A DNA stretch of 64,000 bases from Leishmania mexicana MHOM/GT/2001/U1103. Taxonomy: Eukaryota > Euglenozoa > Kinetoplastea > Trypanosomatida > Trypanosomatidae. The notes below the pieces were generated by a model. That model worked only from the letters and a program-made list of their open reading frames with translations. It made no database searches and was not told the DNA's origin. The position numbers were made by a program, and so were the translations under genes. Location: the NCBI RefSeq assembly GCF_000234665.1, contig NC_018337.1:1585824-1649823 (forward strand), written 5' to 3'. Of this stretch, positions 34,755-44,929 are shown piece by piece (positions within the stretch are counted from its first letter, which is position 1; every line of letters starts with the position of its first letter).

Positions 34755-37700
34755 ATGTCGTCGGTCGACTCGGAGAAACTGGCGGCCTCCATCCGCGCAC
34801 TAGCTTGCAGCCGCGACGAGCGCATCGCCTTTGTGACGGAGGGGGTGAAGCAAGCAAAAGAGTTGCAGGGCAAAAGCGTGCAGGAGTATGAAATGGTGGT
34901 GTCGTCGCTGCTTATGTGTCTGGAGAGCTTTGAGGTGGTGCACGGTACGTCGCTTGACGTGCTCTGCGAACTCACTGTCCTGGACATTCTGCTAAACCTA
35001 GACTTGTCCGTCATTCAGCTGTCGCAGTGCAACAGCTACTTGCGGCTTTGTCTCATGGCGGTGAATGAGATTCCTGTCGCTGTGGCAGCCGCAAAGACGT
35101 TTGCGCAGACGCTTAGCTACAGCATGACGACGGACTTTGTGCGCACTCAAATCGGAGAGACACTCGAGTGGATTTCGCTCCCCGATGCCAAGTCGAAGCC
35201 TCGCCGGATTTGTGGCATCTTGGTGCTCACGGAGGTTTCGTTGCGCATTCCAATGGTGATTCTGCCGCGCCTCTCCGAGGTGTTCGATAGGGTTTGGGAC
35301 TGCTTGGCGGTGCATGATGAGGAGGTCCGCTCGCGCGCTCTGTGTCTCTTCACGCTATGCGCAAAGCTGCTGGTCAACCGTCCTGCCGCCATTCGTGCGG
35401 AAACCTGCGAGTCATTGATGTCACACCTGAAGAGTAACCTCGCCTCAAAATCAAAGGACAAACGCATTGCTGGCCTCCTTGCATTCGAGCCCATTGTCAT
35501 CAACTCGATGGGCACCAGCAACCTACTTTACGAAGACCTCTCCATCCTTTTAGTCCCGTACATCATGAGGGGCGGCGCGAACGTCAACGCCGACACGCGC
35601 GAGCTCCTCTTCCGCTGCCTGGTTGTCCTCTGCCGCTTCAGTGTATCACAGTTTGTCGCGAGCCAACTCGCGGACAGTGTGCGCTTCGCGCTGGACTCCA
35701 TCAACCGCAACATTCAGCGGAACACCGCCTTCGAGATGCTCTCTGAGATCATTCCGATTGTCGGCAAGGCAGAGTTTGCGCCCTTCGTCGACGACACGTG
35801 TGAAGCAATCAAGACTATTTTTGAGAAGTCCTCGAGCCCGTGCTGGAAGGCGCTGCAGTGTTTCTCCATCATTTGCAAAGAGTGCCGGCCATCCAAGATG
35901 GAAATGTACGTGGAGTCGTGCATCGAGAACGTGTTTGTGTGGGGACTTTCCGCGGAGCTGATTGAGTGCATGCGCGCCATCATTGAGTCGTCGAGCGTGC
36001 AGTACCGAGCAAAGCTGGAGGAGTCGCTGCTCGACATGATCTCCGTCACACTATGTGGTCTCCCATTTCGACAGCAGATTGACGCCCCGCGCGTGAATGA
36101 GAGCTCTACAGATGTGAGCGCCTCCGAGTATCAGATCTCCGTCGCCCTGAACGCCCTCAAGCAGTTTGGCTTCTCCAACTCGGAGCTCATGGGCGACTTC
36201 CTGCGCGTCTCGGTGCTGCCTTTTATCGACAACAACAGCGTCGCCGTGCGCAACGCAGCTGTCTACACGATTGTCAAGCTTCTCATCCCTCATGGCGAGA
36301 AAGGTGACCTCAGTATCGCACGTCGCATGTGCGTCAACACCGTCATCACGCGCATGCTGGTAGTGGGGTTGTCAGACCCCAATCCGGTGGTGCGTCAGAC
36401 CATTCTGAGCGCCTTTACAGAGGACTTTTATCCATACCTTAGCGAGCAGCAGTATCTCTTTCGCTTCTACTCTGCCCTGGGCGACGAGTCTATCAACTGT
36501 CGCGTGGCGGCGACGGAGCAGCTCTGCCAGATGATCCGCTATGACCCGTCTCACATTCTGCCTGCGTTACGGGAGGAGATGGTCGTTATTCTACACTTCA
36601 TTACGTCCACCTTTAATATGGACACCGTCCAAAACGGGTTCCGCCTCCTCGCGGCCATCGCCACGCGCGCGCCGCAACTGGTAGTGAACTTTACGGAAGG
36701 CATCTGTGAGGCTCTGGTGCCGTACTTTAGCACTCTCTCGTCCCGCTCCGGCATTCTCATGTCGTTCTTGCACTGCTGCACAGCCGTCGCGGCGGCGCTC
36801 CGAAAGTTCGGCAGCACCCCCTTCTCTTCCAAACGTGAAGTCGCTCTCGTGTGCGAGCTGTTGGAAACCTTGCCAGCGGACCGGTCGTATCACATCATCC
36901 GGCTGTCCTGTCTCCGCTTCCTATCAGCAACCCTGGCGCCGCTCATGGAAGGTGCCTCGCCGTACGTGCTGTATCCTCGGCTCTTTCAACAACTCAGCAC
37001 GGTGCTGCATAGAACGGAGGAGAGCGTTGACATCCGCCTTGAAGCGCTTCGGTGCATTGGCGTGATCGGCGCGCTGGACTCGCACGTGTTCCAGTCCTTC
37101 AATGTCAACGAGAAGGAGAAGGCGTGTGGGAAGAGCGCGGTGGTGGTGGACAGGGTGACACACGTGAAGTGCTGCCGTATTGTGCTCAGCGCGGTGGCGG
37201 CGCTGCTTGACCCGGAGAGCAAGCGCTCTGCTGGCGCGCGCGAAGGGTTGCTTCGCACGGGTGTACAGACGATGCTGAACATCTTTGAGCATGTTCCGTG
37301 CTCCAAGACTGAAATTGGTCTCGTGATTGGTCCGCTGGCCCGCGTCATCCGGCAGCTGCCTGGCGGCCGCCTCTTTGCCACCGTGCTCTTCGAGTTCTGC
37401 AACATCATTCGCTACGCCGGCGCGGTGGTGCTCAACGACGTGAACGAGATTTACCGCGTATTTGACAATGTATGGGAGTTTCAGGTCAACTACCGGTTTC
37501 TGGCCGTGCGCATGCTTTCGTTTGTCGCCAACTTCGAAGCCGCCGGCAATCTGCACTACGGTCAGCAACACTCGCGCATCCTGCCGCAACTCTTCGACAC
37601 GCTCAACCGTGCTGACCTGCGCCCCGACCTCAAGTACGCTGTACTGGAGTACATTGTGCACCATGTCGACTCCCTGCAGCCGTGCACGGAGGCGGTGGTG

Positions 37701-40700
37701 GATAACCTCCTCGGCGCAATACAGAACCCGGCGAATCCGCTTGACTTTGTGAACCACTGTGTGGTTACACTCAAGGAGATCTGCCTCAAGTTGTATGTCG
37801 ATGAGCTCGTCGGCGCTATTGTTCGGTGTCTGCTGGCGTGCCTTTCCGTCGACCTTGCGCGCAAGACACGCGGGCGCGATAGTATTGATCTCTGCAACAA
37901 CATCATGGGGGTCTTCTGCGTCCTGATCGAGGAGCTGCAGGATGCTTTTCTCAAGCACTCAACGTACATCATTCAGGCGCTGAAGAACTACCGCATCACA
38001 AACACCGAATTTGGCGTAATGAACAACCGCGTCGCCACGGGCCTCCGCTGTACACGCAGCCCAATGTCGATTCAGCAACAAAACGCGGAGGTTGCAGCGC
38101 TACTGAAGACGTGCGAATCCGTTGTCATGAAGAGCATGTCGCGCATGGGCGAGGTCTGGAGCTACGCGAACCTCAGCGACGAAAACATAAATGCCGCTGC
38201 CGCGGAGGAGCGCACCATGCCCATCAACGAGCAGCGTCTCATCAGTCCAATGAAGGTCGTTCCCCTCACGAAGGAGGAGTGGGTCAAATGGTCGGACCAG
38301 TTCGCCATCACGCTGCTGCAAGAGTCGCCGTTTCAGGTCTTCCGCTGCACGGCGGTGCCCATCGGCATCAACGCAGCCCCGCTGGTCGAGAAATCGGCGC
38401 AGTTTGTGCAAGACACACTCCAAATCGCCTTTCGCTCCATGTGGAATTACGCGAGCTCGGCGCTGCAAACTGCTATCACGGACTTTTTCCGGCAGTCCTT
38501 TCGCCAGGCAATGGTGTCGACCACTGTCCCGGCGGAGGTGGTGACGATGTTGCTTGGTATCGTAGAGTACATGGACCACGTTGGCGAGGCTTTGTTTATC
38601 TCGTACAATGACCTCTCCGAGTGCGCGTGGAACCGCGGAATGTTGGCCAAGGCGCTCTTCTGGCGCGAGGCCGCCTACCGCGACGACCCTGTCGGCACCG
38701 TCGAGTCACTCATCTCTCTTTACAGTGAGCTGCACATGGTGGACTCCTCCGTTGGAATCTTGAACATGACCAGCGAGGAGCAGCGACGCAGCCTGCTGCA
38801 GACAAGCCTGGTTAAGCTCGCGCGCTACACGGAGGCGCTCCAGCTGACGCAGCAGGAGCTGGAGCTGGAGGCTGCCCCGTTGGAGGCGAGCGGCTCGGAG
38901 AACTTATCCAAGGGCTGCGGGTACAAGAACGGCAGCCGCGGTTGGTCGCGCATGTTGCACTACGCGTCCAACAGCGACATCACCCCGTCCTCCTCAAAGG
39001 TGGAGGAGAGCTGTCGTGACCGCCGCGTGGAGGTAAACGCGCGACTGATGTTGTGCCTGAGCGAGCTTGGCGAGTACGACAAGGTGCTGGAGCAGTGGGG
39101 CAGCATGCTCCACAACTACAAGGACCGCGTGACAGATACAGACGAGATGCACGTGCTGTTTTTTGTCTCGCAGTACGCCGCAGACGCGTCGATCCGGCTG
39201 CAGTCGTGGGACACGCTGGAGCACGTCCTGGAGTGGTTGCCGCCCGACATGGTTCTCTACCACGTGTCGAAGGCGGCCCTGGAAGTGGTGCGCGGCAACT
39301 ACGACGCCGCGCTCGTCTCCGTGACGAACGGGCGCAAGGTACTGCTGGAGGATCTGACAAGCCTGCTGCACGAGTCGTACGCGCGCGCCTACGAGGGGCT
39401 GGTAGTGGCGCAGCAGCTGACGGAGGTGGAGGAGGTCATCATCGCAAAGCAGACGCAAAAGGCGCTCAGCTCCGCCGCACACATACCGCACCTCTGCCAC
39501 ATCTGGGAGCAGCGCATTCGAATGATGCATGCGACAGTACCGACATGGAAGCAGGTGCTGGGAATCCGTGGCCTACTCATCTCGCCCCATGATGACGTGA
39601 AGACGCGCATCCAGTTCACCAAGCTCTGTCGGCAGGAGAAGGCGCGACAGCTAGAGAAGTTTACGCTGGCCGAGCTCCTCGGGTTCGCAAACCCGACCCT
39701 GGAGCAACTCACAAGCCGCAATGTGAACCCACGCGTGGTGATGCAGTATATCTCATACCTCTCCGACACCAACGCACTTGGCCCCGGCAGTCCCTTCGGA
39801 ACCGAGAGCGACCTCATCAAGAAGATGATCGACGTGCACACCAAGGCGGAAAACTCGGCAGTGTTGGCGCGGGCGTACACGCGCCTCGGGAGCAAGGTCG
39901 ATCTCATCGAGTCTGTGCAGTGCTTCAAGACGGCCACCATGTACGATCCACATTGGTTTCTGGCGTGGCGTAAGTGGGCGGAGGCGAATGCCCAGCTGCT
40001 CCAGACAGACAAGGGCGAAGAAACCTGCCGCAACGCTATCGAGGGCTTTATCCGAAGCATTCAGCTTGGAACGTCCGATTCGACGCTCATTCAAGACGTG
40101 CTCAAGCTGCTCACGCTCTGGTCGAACCACTGCGACTCTGATCACAACTTGAAGGAGCTGCGCGAGCGTGTCTTCGATGTACCGTCGCGCGTGTGGCACC
40201 TTGTGGTGCCACAACTGGTCGCCCGGCTCGACACCGGCTCTGACGACAGCTGCCGGCTTGTGGCGGATGTCCTGACCAACGTGGGCTACGACTACCCACA
40301 CACGTTGGTGTACCCGCTGAACCTGTGCACTATGTCTGACTCAGAGCGCCGTAAGAGGTACTCCAATGAGGTGCTAGGAAAGCTGCAGGAGCGATATCCA
40401 GTGCTTGTGCTGCAGGGTCGACTCATGATTGACGAACTCATCCGCGTCTCGGCCCTCATCTATGAGCAGTGGTATGACAAGCTGGAGGCGGCGGCGACCG
40501 CCTTCTTTGGCCGCCGCAGCACCGATGAGATGATACGTACACTGCTGCCGATTCACGAGACGTTGCCACGGGTGCCAGAGACGGTGGTGGAAGCTGAATT
40601 TCTGTCCAAGTACAGCAAGCGTCTGACCGAGGCTCGGGACTGGCTGCGATCGTACGCGTCAACGCATTACACCGGCGACATTCAATCTGCATGGAAACTG

Positions 40701-42071
40701 TACCACAGCGTGTACTGCAAAATCGACAAGCAGATCAAATCCAGCGACACACTACAGCTGCAGTTCTGCAGTCCGAAGCTGTTTGAGGCGCGCAACCTCT
40801 CTATCGGGATCCCCGACGCGCGGCCAGTCCGCGAGGAGTCGGTAGCAAATGTGAACCGCTTTCACAAAGACATCATCGTCATTGCAAGTAAGCAGCGGCC
40901 GAAGCGGATCGGCATCATCACGGCGGAGGGCAGGCTGCAGAAGTTTCTGCTCAAAGGGCGCGAGGACCTCCGCCTGGACGAGCGCGTCATGCAACTCTTC
41001 TCGCTTGTCAACATCCTCATGCAATCCGACTCGAGGACAAGCAAGAACTTAGGCTTCCAGATCCAGCGCTACTCCGTCACGCCGCTCAAGGATAACGTCG
41101 GTATCATTGGCTGGGTCGACGGCTGCGACACGCTGCACGAGGTCGTCAAGCACTTTCGCGAACGCAAATCGATCCCGGTGGAACTGGAGATGCGCATGCT
41201 GGACCAGATCATCACCTTTGACAACTCCAAGGCGTACGACTATCTGACCATCATGTCAAAGGTAGAGGTGTTAGAGTTCCTCTCCGATCACACCTCCGGG
41301 CAGGACATTCGCAAGGCCATGTGGAACACGTCGCCGAACTGCGAGGTCTGGTACGATCGACGCCGCATGTACACAACGTCGTTGGCAAATATGAGCATCG
41401 TAGGCTACATCCTCGGCCTCGGCGATCGCCACCCAAACAACATCATGCTGCAGCGCGCGTCGGGATTGGTGGTGCACATCGACTTTGGTGACTGCTTTGA
41501 GGTGGCCATGACGCGCGACAAGTTTCCCGAAAAGGTGCCGTTCCGGCTGACACGCATGTTGCGCAGCGCGCTTGACGTGTCGGGCGTCGACGGGGCGTTT
41601 CGCGCCTGCTCGGAGACGGCGATGTGCGTGCTGCGCGAGGGCAGCCACAGTGTGCTGGCCCTCCTCGAGGCATTCATTCAAGACCCGCTTATTTCATGGC
41701 GCCTCATCAACAGACATGGGCAGGAGCCGGAGTCGTCGAACGATCACAAGACCATCGAAGAGCAGGTGAATATTGCCAACATGCGCAACGCCACGTCGGC
41801 AGCGGAGGCGGAGTCCATGTGTGACTCGTTTGGGCACCGCGATAACGGTTCCGTTAATGTCCCAAAGCACTTGTGTGGGGAGGAAATGGATGTGGTTCAT
41901 CAAGGCGTGTTCATCGTCAAGCGCCTCAGCTCCAAGCTCAAAGGGCAGGACTTTATCTCGGCTGGTACGGAGCCCCTCGATCCACGCACGCAGGTAGGGC
42001 AGCTCATTGAAGAAGCCACAGACGTGACGAATGTGGCACAGTCCTGGTCGGGATGGTACCCGTTCTGGTAG
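34755..42071 (+). CDS. TOR-family phosphatidylinositol-3-kinase-related protein kinase
   Basis: The 2438-residue protein has N-terminal HEAT-like repeats (about 1-1250), a FAT region (about 1270-1850), an FRB domain (about 1895-1995), a PI3K-type kinase domain (about 2030-2340) and a FATC tail ending SWSGWYPFW. Kinase motifs are the catalytic loop GLGDRHPNNIML (about 2221-2232) and HIDFGD (about 2241-2246). In the FRB, the tryptophan equivalent to mTOR W2101 is W1980, but the position of mTOR S2035 is A1914, and D2102, Y2105 and F2108 are K, H and Y. It is a TOR kinase controlling growth. Leishmania has several TORs and I cannot assign the number with certainty from sequence alone. The ATG at 34755 is the first after the acceptor. 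Confidence 0.95.
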   Translation: MSSVDSEKLAASIRALACSRDERIAFVTEGVKQAKELQGKSVQEYEMVVSSLLMCLESFEVVHGTSLDVLCELTVLDILLNLDLSVIQLSQCNSYLRLCLMAVNEIPVAVAAAKTFAQTLSYSMTTDFVRTQIGETLEWISLPDAKSKPRRICGILVLTEVSLRIPMVILPRLSEVFDRVWDCLAVHDEEVRSRALCLFTLCAKLLVNRPAAIRAETCESLMSHLKSNLASKSKDKRIAGLLAFEPIVINSMGTSNLLYEDLSILLVPYIMRGGANVNADTRELLFRCLVVLCRFSVSQFVASQLADSVRFALDSINRNIQRNTAFEMLSEIIPIVGKAEFAPFVDDTCEAIKTIFEKSSSPCWKALQCFSIICKECRPSKMEMYVESCIENVFVWGLSAELIECMRAIIESSSVQYRAKLEESLLDMISVTLCGLPFRQQIDAPRVNESSTDVSASEYQISVALNALKQFGFSNSELMGDFLRVSVLPFIDNNSVAVRNAAVYTIVKLLIPHGEKGDLSIARRMCVNTVITRMLVVGLSDPNPVVRQTILSAFTEDFYPYLSEQQYLFRFYSALGDESINCRVAATEQLCQMIRYDPSHILPALREEMVVILHFITSTFNMDTVQNGFRLLAAIATRAPQLVVNFTEGICEALVPYFSTLSSRSGILMSFLHCCTAVAAALRKFGSTPFSSKREVALVCELLETLPADRSYHIIRLSCLRFLSATLAPLMEGASPYVLYPRLFQQLSTVLHRTEESVDIRLEALRCIGVIGALDSHVFQSFNVNEKEKACGKSAVVVDRVTHVKCCRIVLSAVAALLDPESKRSAGAREGLLRTGVQTMLNIFEHVPCSKTEIGLVIGPLARVIRQLPGGRLFATVLFEFCNIIRYAGAVVLNDVNEIYRVFDNVWEFQVNYRFLAVRMLSFVANFEAAGNLHYGQQHSRILPQLFDTLNRADLRPDLKYAVLEYIVHHVDSLQPCTEAVVDNLLGAIQNPANPLDFVNHCVVTLKEICLKLYVDELVGAIVRCLLACLSVDLARKTRGRDSIDLCNNIMGVFCVLIEELQDAFLKHSTYIIQALKNYRITNTEFGVMNNRVATGLRCTRSPMSIQQQNAEVAALLKTCESVVMKSMSRMGEVWSYANLSDENINAAAAEERTMPINEQRLISPMKVVPLTKEEWVKWSDQFAITLLQESPFQVFRCTAVPIGINAAPLVEKSAQFVQDTLQIAFRSMWNYASSALQTAITDFFRQSFRQAMVSTTVPAEVVTMLLGIVEYMDHVGEALFISYNDLSECAWNRGMLAKALFWREAAYRDDPVGTVESLISLYSELHMVDSSVGILNMTSEEQRRSLLQTSLVKLARYTEALQLTQQELELEAAPLEASGSENLSKGCGYKNGSRGWSRMLHYASNSDITPSSSKVEESCRDRRVEVNARLMLCLSELGEYDKVLEQWGSMLHNYKDRVTDTDEMHVLFFVSQYAADASIRLQSWDTLEHVLEWLPPDMVLYHVSKAALEVVRGNYDAALVSVTNGRKVLLEDLTSLLHESYARAYEGLVVAQQLTEVEEVIIAKQTQKALSSAAHIPHLCHIWEQRIRMMHATVPTWKQVLGIRGLLISPHDDVKTRIQFTKLCRQEKARQLEKFTLAELLGFANPTLEQLTSRNVNPRVVMQYISYLSDTNALGPGSPFGTESDLIKKMIDVHTKAENSAVLARAYTRLGSKVDLIESVQCFKTATMYDPHWFLAWRKWAEANAQLLQTDKGEETCRNAIEGFIRSIQLGTSDSTLIQDVLKLLTLWSNHCDSDHNLKELRERVFDVPSRVWHLVVPQLVARLDTGSDDSCRLVADVLTNVGYDYPHTLVYPLNLCTMSDSERRKRYSNEVLGKLQERYPVLVLQGRLMIDELIRVSALIYEQWYDKLEAAATAFFGRRSTDEMIRTLLPIHETLPRVPETVVEAEFLSKYSKRLTEARDWLRSYASTHYTGDIQSAWKLYHSVYCKIDKQIKSSDTLQLQFCSPKLFEARNLSIGIPDARPVREESVANVNRFHKDIIVIASKQRPKRIGIITAEGRLQKFLLKGREDLRLDERVMQLFSLVNILMQSDSRTSKNLGFQIQRYSVTPLKDNVGIIGWVDGCDTLHEVVKHFRERKSIPVELEMRMLDQIITFDNSKAYDYLTIMSKVEVLEFLSDHTSGQDIRKAMWNTSPNCEVWYDRRRMYTTSLANMSIVGYILGLGDRHPNNIMLQRASGLVVHIDFGDCFEVAMTRDKFPEKVPFRLTRMLRSALDVSGVDGAFRACSETAMCVLREGSHSVLALLEAFIQDPLISWRLINRHGQEPESSNDHKTIEEQVNIANMRNATSAAEAESMCDSFGHRDNGSVNVPKHLCGEEMDVVHQGVFIVKRLSSKLKGQDFISAGTEPLDPRTQVGQLIEEATDVTNVAQSWSGWYPFW

Positions 42072-42996
42072 ACTAGCACCAGCAGTAATCTATCACTTCC
42101 ACACCACCACTATCACCATTAGCGCTCAGGCCGGCAGACGCCACGTCGCATGCCTCACTGACATTCAATGGTCATCCTCTCGCTCCCCTGCCGCTGCGCG
42201 GGTGCTTCTCTCTTCTTCGTTGTACCGTGTCTCTGCGTTTGGGCTGATCCCATTGGCTCTCGCCCACCTTCGCGTGTGCGATCGCTGTGACTTCTCCTCC
42301 TCCCCTCCCCACCCATGACTGGTGTACCACGTCAAGCCCTGTTCTCGTTTTCGTTTTTTCTGCTTCACGTGCGCGACACAGGTGTCGCTTGTACTGTCCC
42401 CACTCGCCCGCGTCTGCAGAGAATGCGGGTGAGGATCCACAGGTGCAAATACAAGTGAGCATTGTGGAGGGGGTGCTGGGCAGTGTCCAGCTCATCGCTC
42501 GAGCGCATCTTGTACTCAACGTGCTCAGATGCGGTAGAGGTGGCGTGTATCTGCGTCCTTGCAGGATGGGCCTCACCCTCACGCGGAAACCGCATGCCAC
42601 GTAAAACAACGACTGTGGTGCGGGCACTGCGTACTGGCGTGTCGCTCAGGGCCGCTGATGCTCTTCGTTCAATGCATCTTCATGCTTCTCCGCCCTCTTT
42701 GCGCGCGCGCCTGTCCCCTCCACTCACACCTCCCACCTCCTCGTCGTCGGACCAAACCGTTTTCTTCCCCTTCCGTCGACGTCGACACCTACGTCGAACA
42801 TGACTCGCCTGCCAAACACCCCACTCCCAGCTCCCTCCTCTCTCTTGTTCACCGTAGAGGTACCGGCAGGTTGGTAGAAGGGAAACGGCCAGTCCGTTTT
42901 GCTGACATCTGCTGCCTCTCAGGCAACGGCTCTGCAGGCTTCTCTGTTAGACTACCCTGCCGCAGCGATAGCTTCGCGCAAAATCGACACTTCACG
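42072..42996 (+). other. Intergenic spacer
   Basis: No gene is seen. The acceptor candidate CTGCCTCTCAG has its AG at 42921-42922, 74 nt before the SSNA1 ATG. An in-frame open stretch runs upstream to 42559 but precedes this acceptor. Confidence 0.45.
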
Positions 42997-43323
42997 ATGG
43001 CTGCGCTCGGGTCCGATGTGCAGGCCACCAGTGTCGAGCTGGTGTCTGTGATTGAGAAAATGAAGGAGCGCAAGACGTTGCTTGAAGAGCAAATCTCTGC
43101 CGAGGAGACTGAGTACGAGGGTGTGCTAGCCGAAGTGCGGGCTATGCAGGAGCGACTTGCCGCCCTGAAGGACAGTCTCGCGAAGAAGCAGGCGGTGCGA
43201 GCGGACTTGGAGCGAACCATATCGGAGACGTACTCGGCGTTCAAGAGTATCCTAGACGCCTCCAAGAAGCTACTCTCCACCGCCAAGGAAGAGTCATCGG
43301 CGCTCAAGGCGCAGATAAACTGA
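42997..43323 (+). CDS. SSNA1/DIP13-like coiled-coil microtubule protein, 108 aa
   Basis: The protein is almost entirely a single coiled coil, with a length close to human SSNA1 (119 aa) and Chlamydomonas DIP13. Wording matches along its length: ELVSVIEKMKERKTLLEEQI (SSNA1 [20 protein letters not shown]), LAALKDSLAKKQAVRADLER ([20 protein letters not shown]) and TISETYSAFKSILDASKKLL ([20 protein letters not shown]). These proteins form fibrils at basal bodies, axonemes and microtubule branch points, and a basal body/flagellar location is expected here. The upstream part of the open frame lies before the acceptor. Confidence 0.92.
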   Translation: MAALGSDVQATSVELVSVIEKMKERKTLLEEQISAEETEYEGVLAEVRAMQERLAALKDSLAKKQAVRADLERTISETYSAFKSILDASKKLLSTAKEESSALKAQIN

Positions 43324-43846
43324 CACCGAAAATGAGAAGGCACAAGAAGTGATGCGGCAAACAACCCCAAGATTGACGCGATCCGTTCAAGGGACGACAC
43401 ATACACATACACAAGTCGTACACTTGCGTCGTCCAACTGACAAAGCTAGCAGGAGCGACACAACCGCAGTGCCGTCGCCTCTGCCCTCTTCTGCAGAGCA
43501 CCGCTGCGCTAAAGAAGAGCAGCCATATCCCTACTTCTCCCCCATGGCACCCAGCTCTCTGTGAGGACTGCGGTCTGTTGCATCTTGCAACACCGGTTCT
43601 GACCGCCATGCGTTGCTGCTGCTCCTCTTCTCAGGTCTCTCTCTATCATTTCCTCACTCTCCCCATGTCCCGCTGAGACACAGACGCGTACCACGAAAAA
43701 GTAGGAAAAAACAATAGAAACGACGGAGCCTCCGCAGCCGCGCGTTCACCACTCTTCCCCCTTCTCTTGAACACCTGTGTCTCTTCCCCTACACAGGCGC
43801 CCGGCACTACAAAGGACCGAGCACAAGCACGATCTCTGCAGACAAG
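43324..43846 (+). other. Intergenic spacer
   Basis: No gene is seen. The pyrimidine tract CTGTGTCTCTTCCCCTACAC precedes AG 43795-43796, 50 nt before the CNOT9 ATG. Confidence 0.5.
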
Positions 43847-44929
43847 ATGGAGGCGCCGGCCGTGTACCCTCCGTGGGAGGAGGAGAGCGATGATGTCGCC
43901 AAGTTTGGCTACCGACAGCAGCGATTTCCGCAGGCGGGATATAGTCGCTTTCCAGTGGCTCAGCCCCAGCAGCGTCCCCCCCAGCAACCGCAGCCACAGC
44001 CACAGCCGCAGCAGGCAGCGCTCCCGCAGCAAGTCGCCCGTCTGGAGCCTAGCCAGTACCCTGATGTGGTGCGGGAAATGCTGATGCACATACAGAACTT
44101 GTATCACCAAGACACGCGCGAGCGAGCGATCTTGACCTTGTCCAAGAAGCGTGAAAAGTTCACATTGCTCGGTCCGACCCTGTGGTACAGCGTCGGTGTC
44201 ATGGCGATCTTTTTGCAAGAAATCGTATCCATGTACCCCCTCCTCAACACACCCTCCTCGGCCCCGGTGAAGCCGATCATCAACCGCGTTAGCAGCGTCC
44301 TTACTCTGCTACAGGTCATCGCCCAGCACGACGCATCGCGGCGGCCGTTTATGGAGTCCAATATTTGCCTCTTCCTCTATCCGTTTCTGCGCGCCACCCC
44401 AGCAGAGCGGTCAGAGGTGCTGCGCCTGACGTCACTGGGCGTCATTGGTGCGCTAGTCAAGGCAGACGACCCGGCCATCATTTCCTACCTGCTCAACACA
44501 GAGATCTTCCCAATTTGTCTGAAGATCATGGAGCAGGCGATCGAGATTTCAAAGATCATCTCTACCTTCATCATCCAGAAGCTTCTCATGTCGGACCAAG
44601 GTCTGGTGTACGCCTGCCAGAACCCCAGCCGCTTCACCGCTGTCGCCGACGTCCTGCATCGCATGGTGGCGGAGAAAGGGCCGCAGAACGAGCACGTGTG
44701 CGGGCCGCGCCTCCTGAAGCACATCATCCGCTGCTACCTTCGCCTCTCTGAAAACGAGCGGGCTCGTGAGGCGCTGCCCAAGATTCTCCCAGAGGAGCTG
44801 CGCAACAATACTTTCCAAGAGTACCTGGACGACGACATCAACATGAGGAAGTGGCTCCTCCAGCTGCTCGTCAACATTGGAGATGAGGGTGCGCGCCGCA
44901 TCAGCGAAACCGCAAAGCATGCCCAGTAG
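43847..44929 (+). CDS. CAF40: CNOT9/CAF40 (RQCD1), CCR4-NOT complex subunit
   Basis: The 360-residue protein has a Pro/Gln-rich N-terminus (about 36-62, alternating PQ) and an armadillo-repeat core (about 70-345). The core is highly conserved: ERAILTLSKKREKF, LGPTLWYSVGVMAIFLQEI, RVSSVLTLLQVIAQHDASRR, LFLYPFLRATPAERSEVLRL, TSLGVIGALVKADDP, FIIQKLLMSDQGLVYACQ and LLKHIIRCYLRLSENERARE are all hallmarks of the RCD1/CAF40 family. It binds NOT1 in the CCR4-NOT deadenylase and offers a peptide groove for RNA-binding proteins. mRNA decay is a main control point in trypanosomatids. The N-terminal PQ-rich extension is longer than in human CNOT9. Confidence 0.97.
   Translation: MEAPAVYPPWEEESDDVAKFGYRQQRFPQAGYSRFPVAQPQQRPPQQPQPQPQPQQAALPQQVARLEPSQYPDVVREMLMHIQNLYHQDTRERAILTLSKKREKFTLLGPTLWYSVGVMAIFLQEIVSMYPLLNTPSSAPVKPIINRVSSVLTLLQVIAQHDASRRPFMESNICLFLYPFLRATPAERSEVLRLTSLGVIGALVKADDPAIISYLLNTEIFPICLKIMEQAIEISKIISTFIIQKLLMSDQGLVYACQNPSRFTAVADVLHRMVAEKGPQNEHVCGPRLLKHIIRCYLRLSENERAREALPKILPEELRNNTFQEYLDDDINMRKWLLQLLVNIGDEGARRISETAKHAQ

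Noticed and set aside
36924..37958. 344-codon open frame on the minus strand inside the TOR gene
   Set aside because: It lies wholly antisense to a recognisable kinase gene; long mirror frames are common in GC3-rich coding DNA. No domain or acceptor on that strand.
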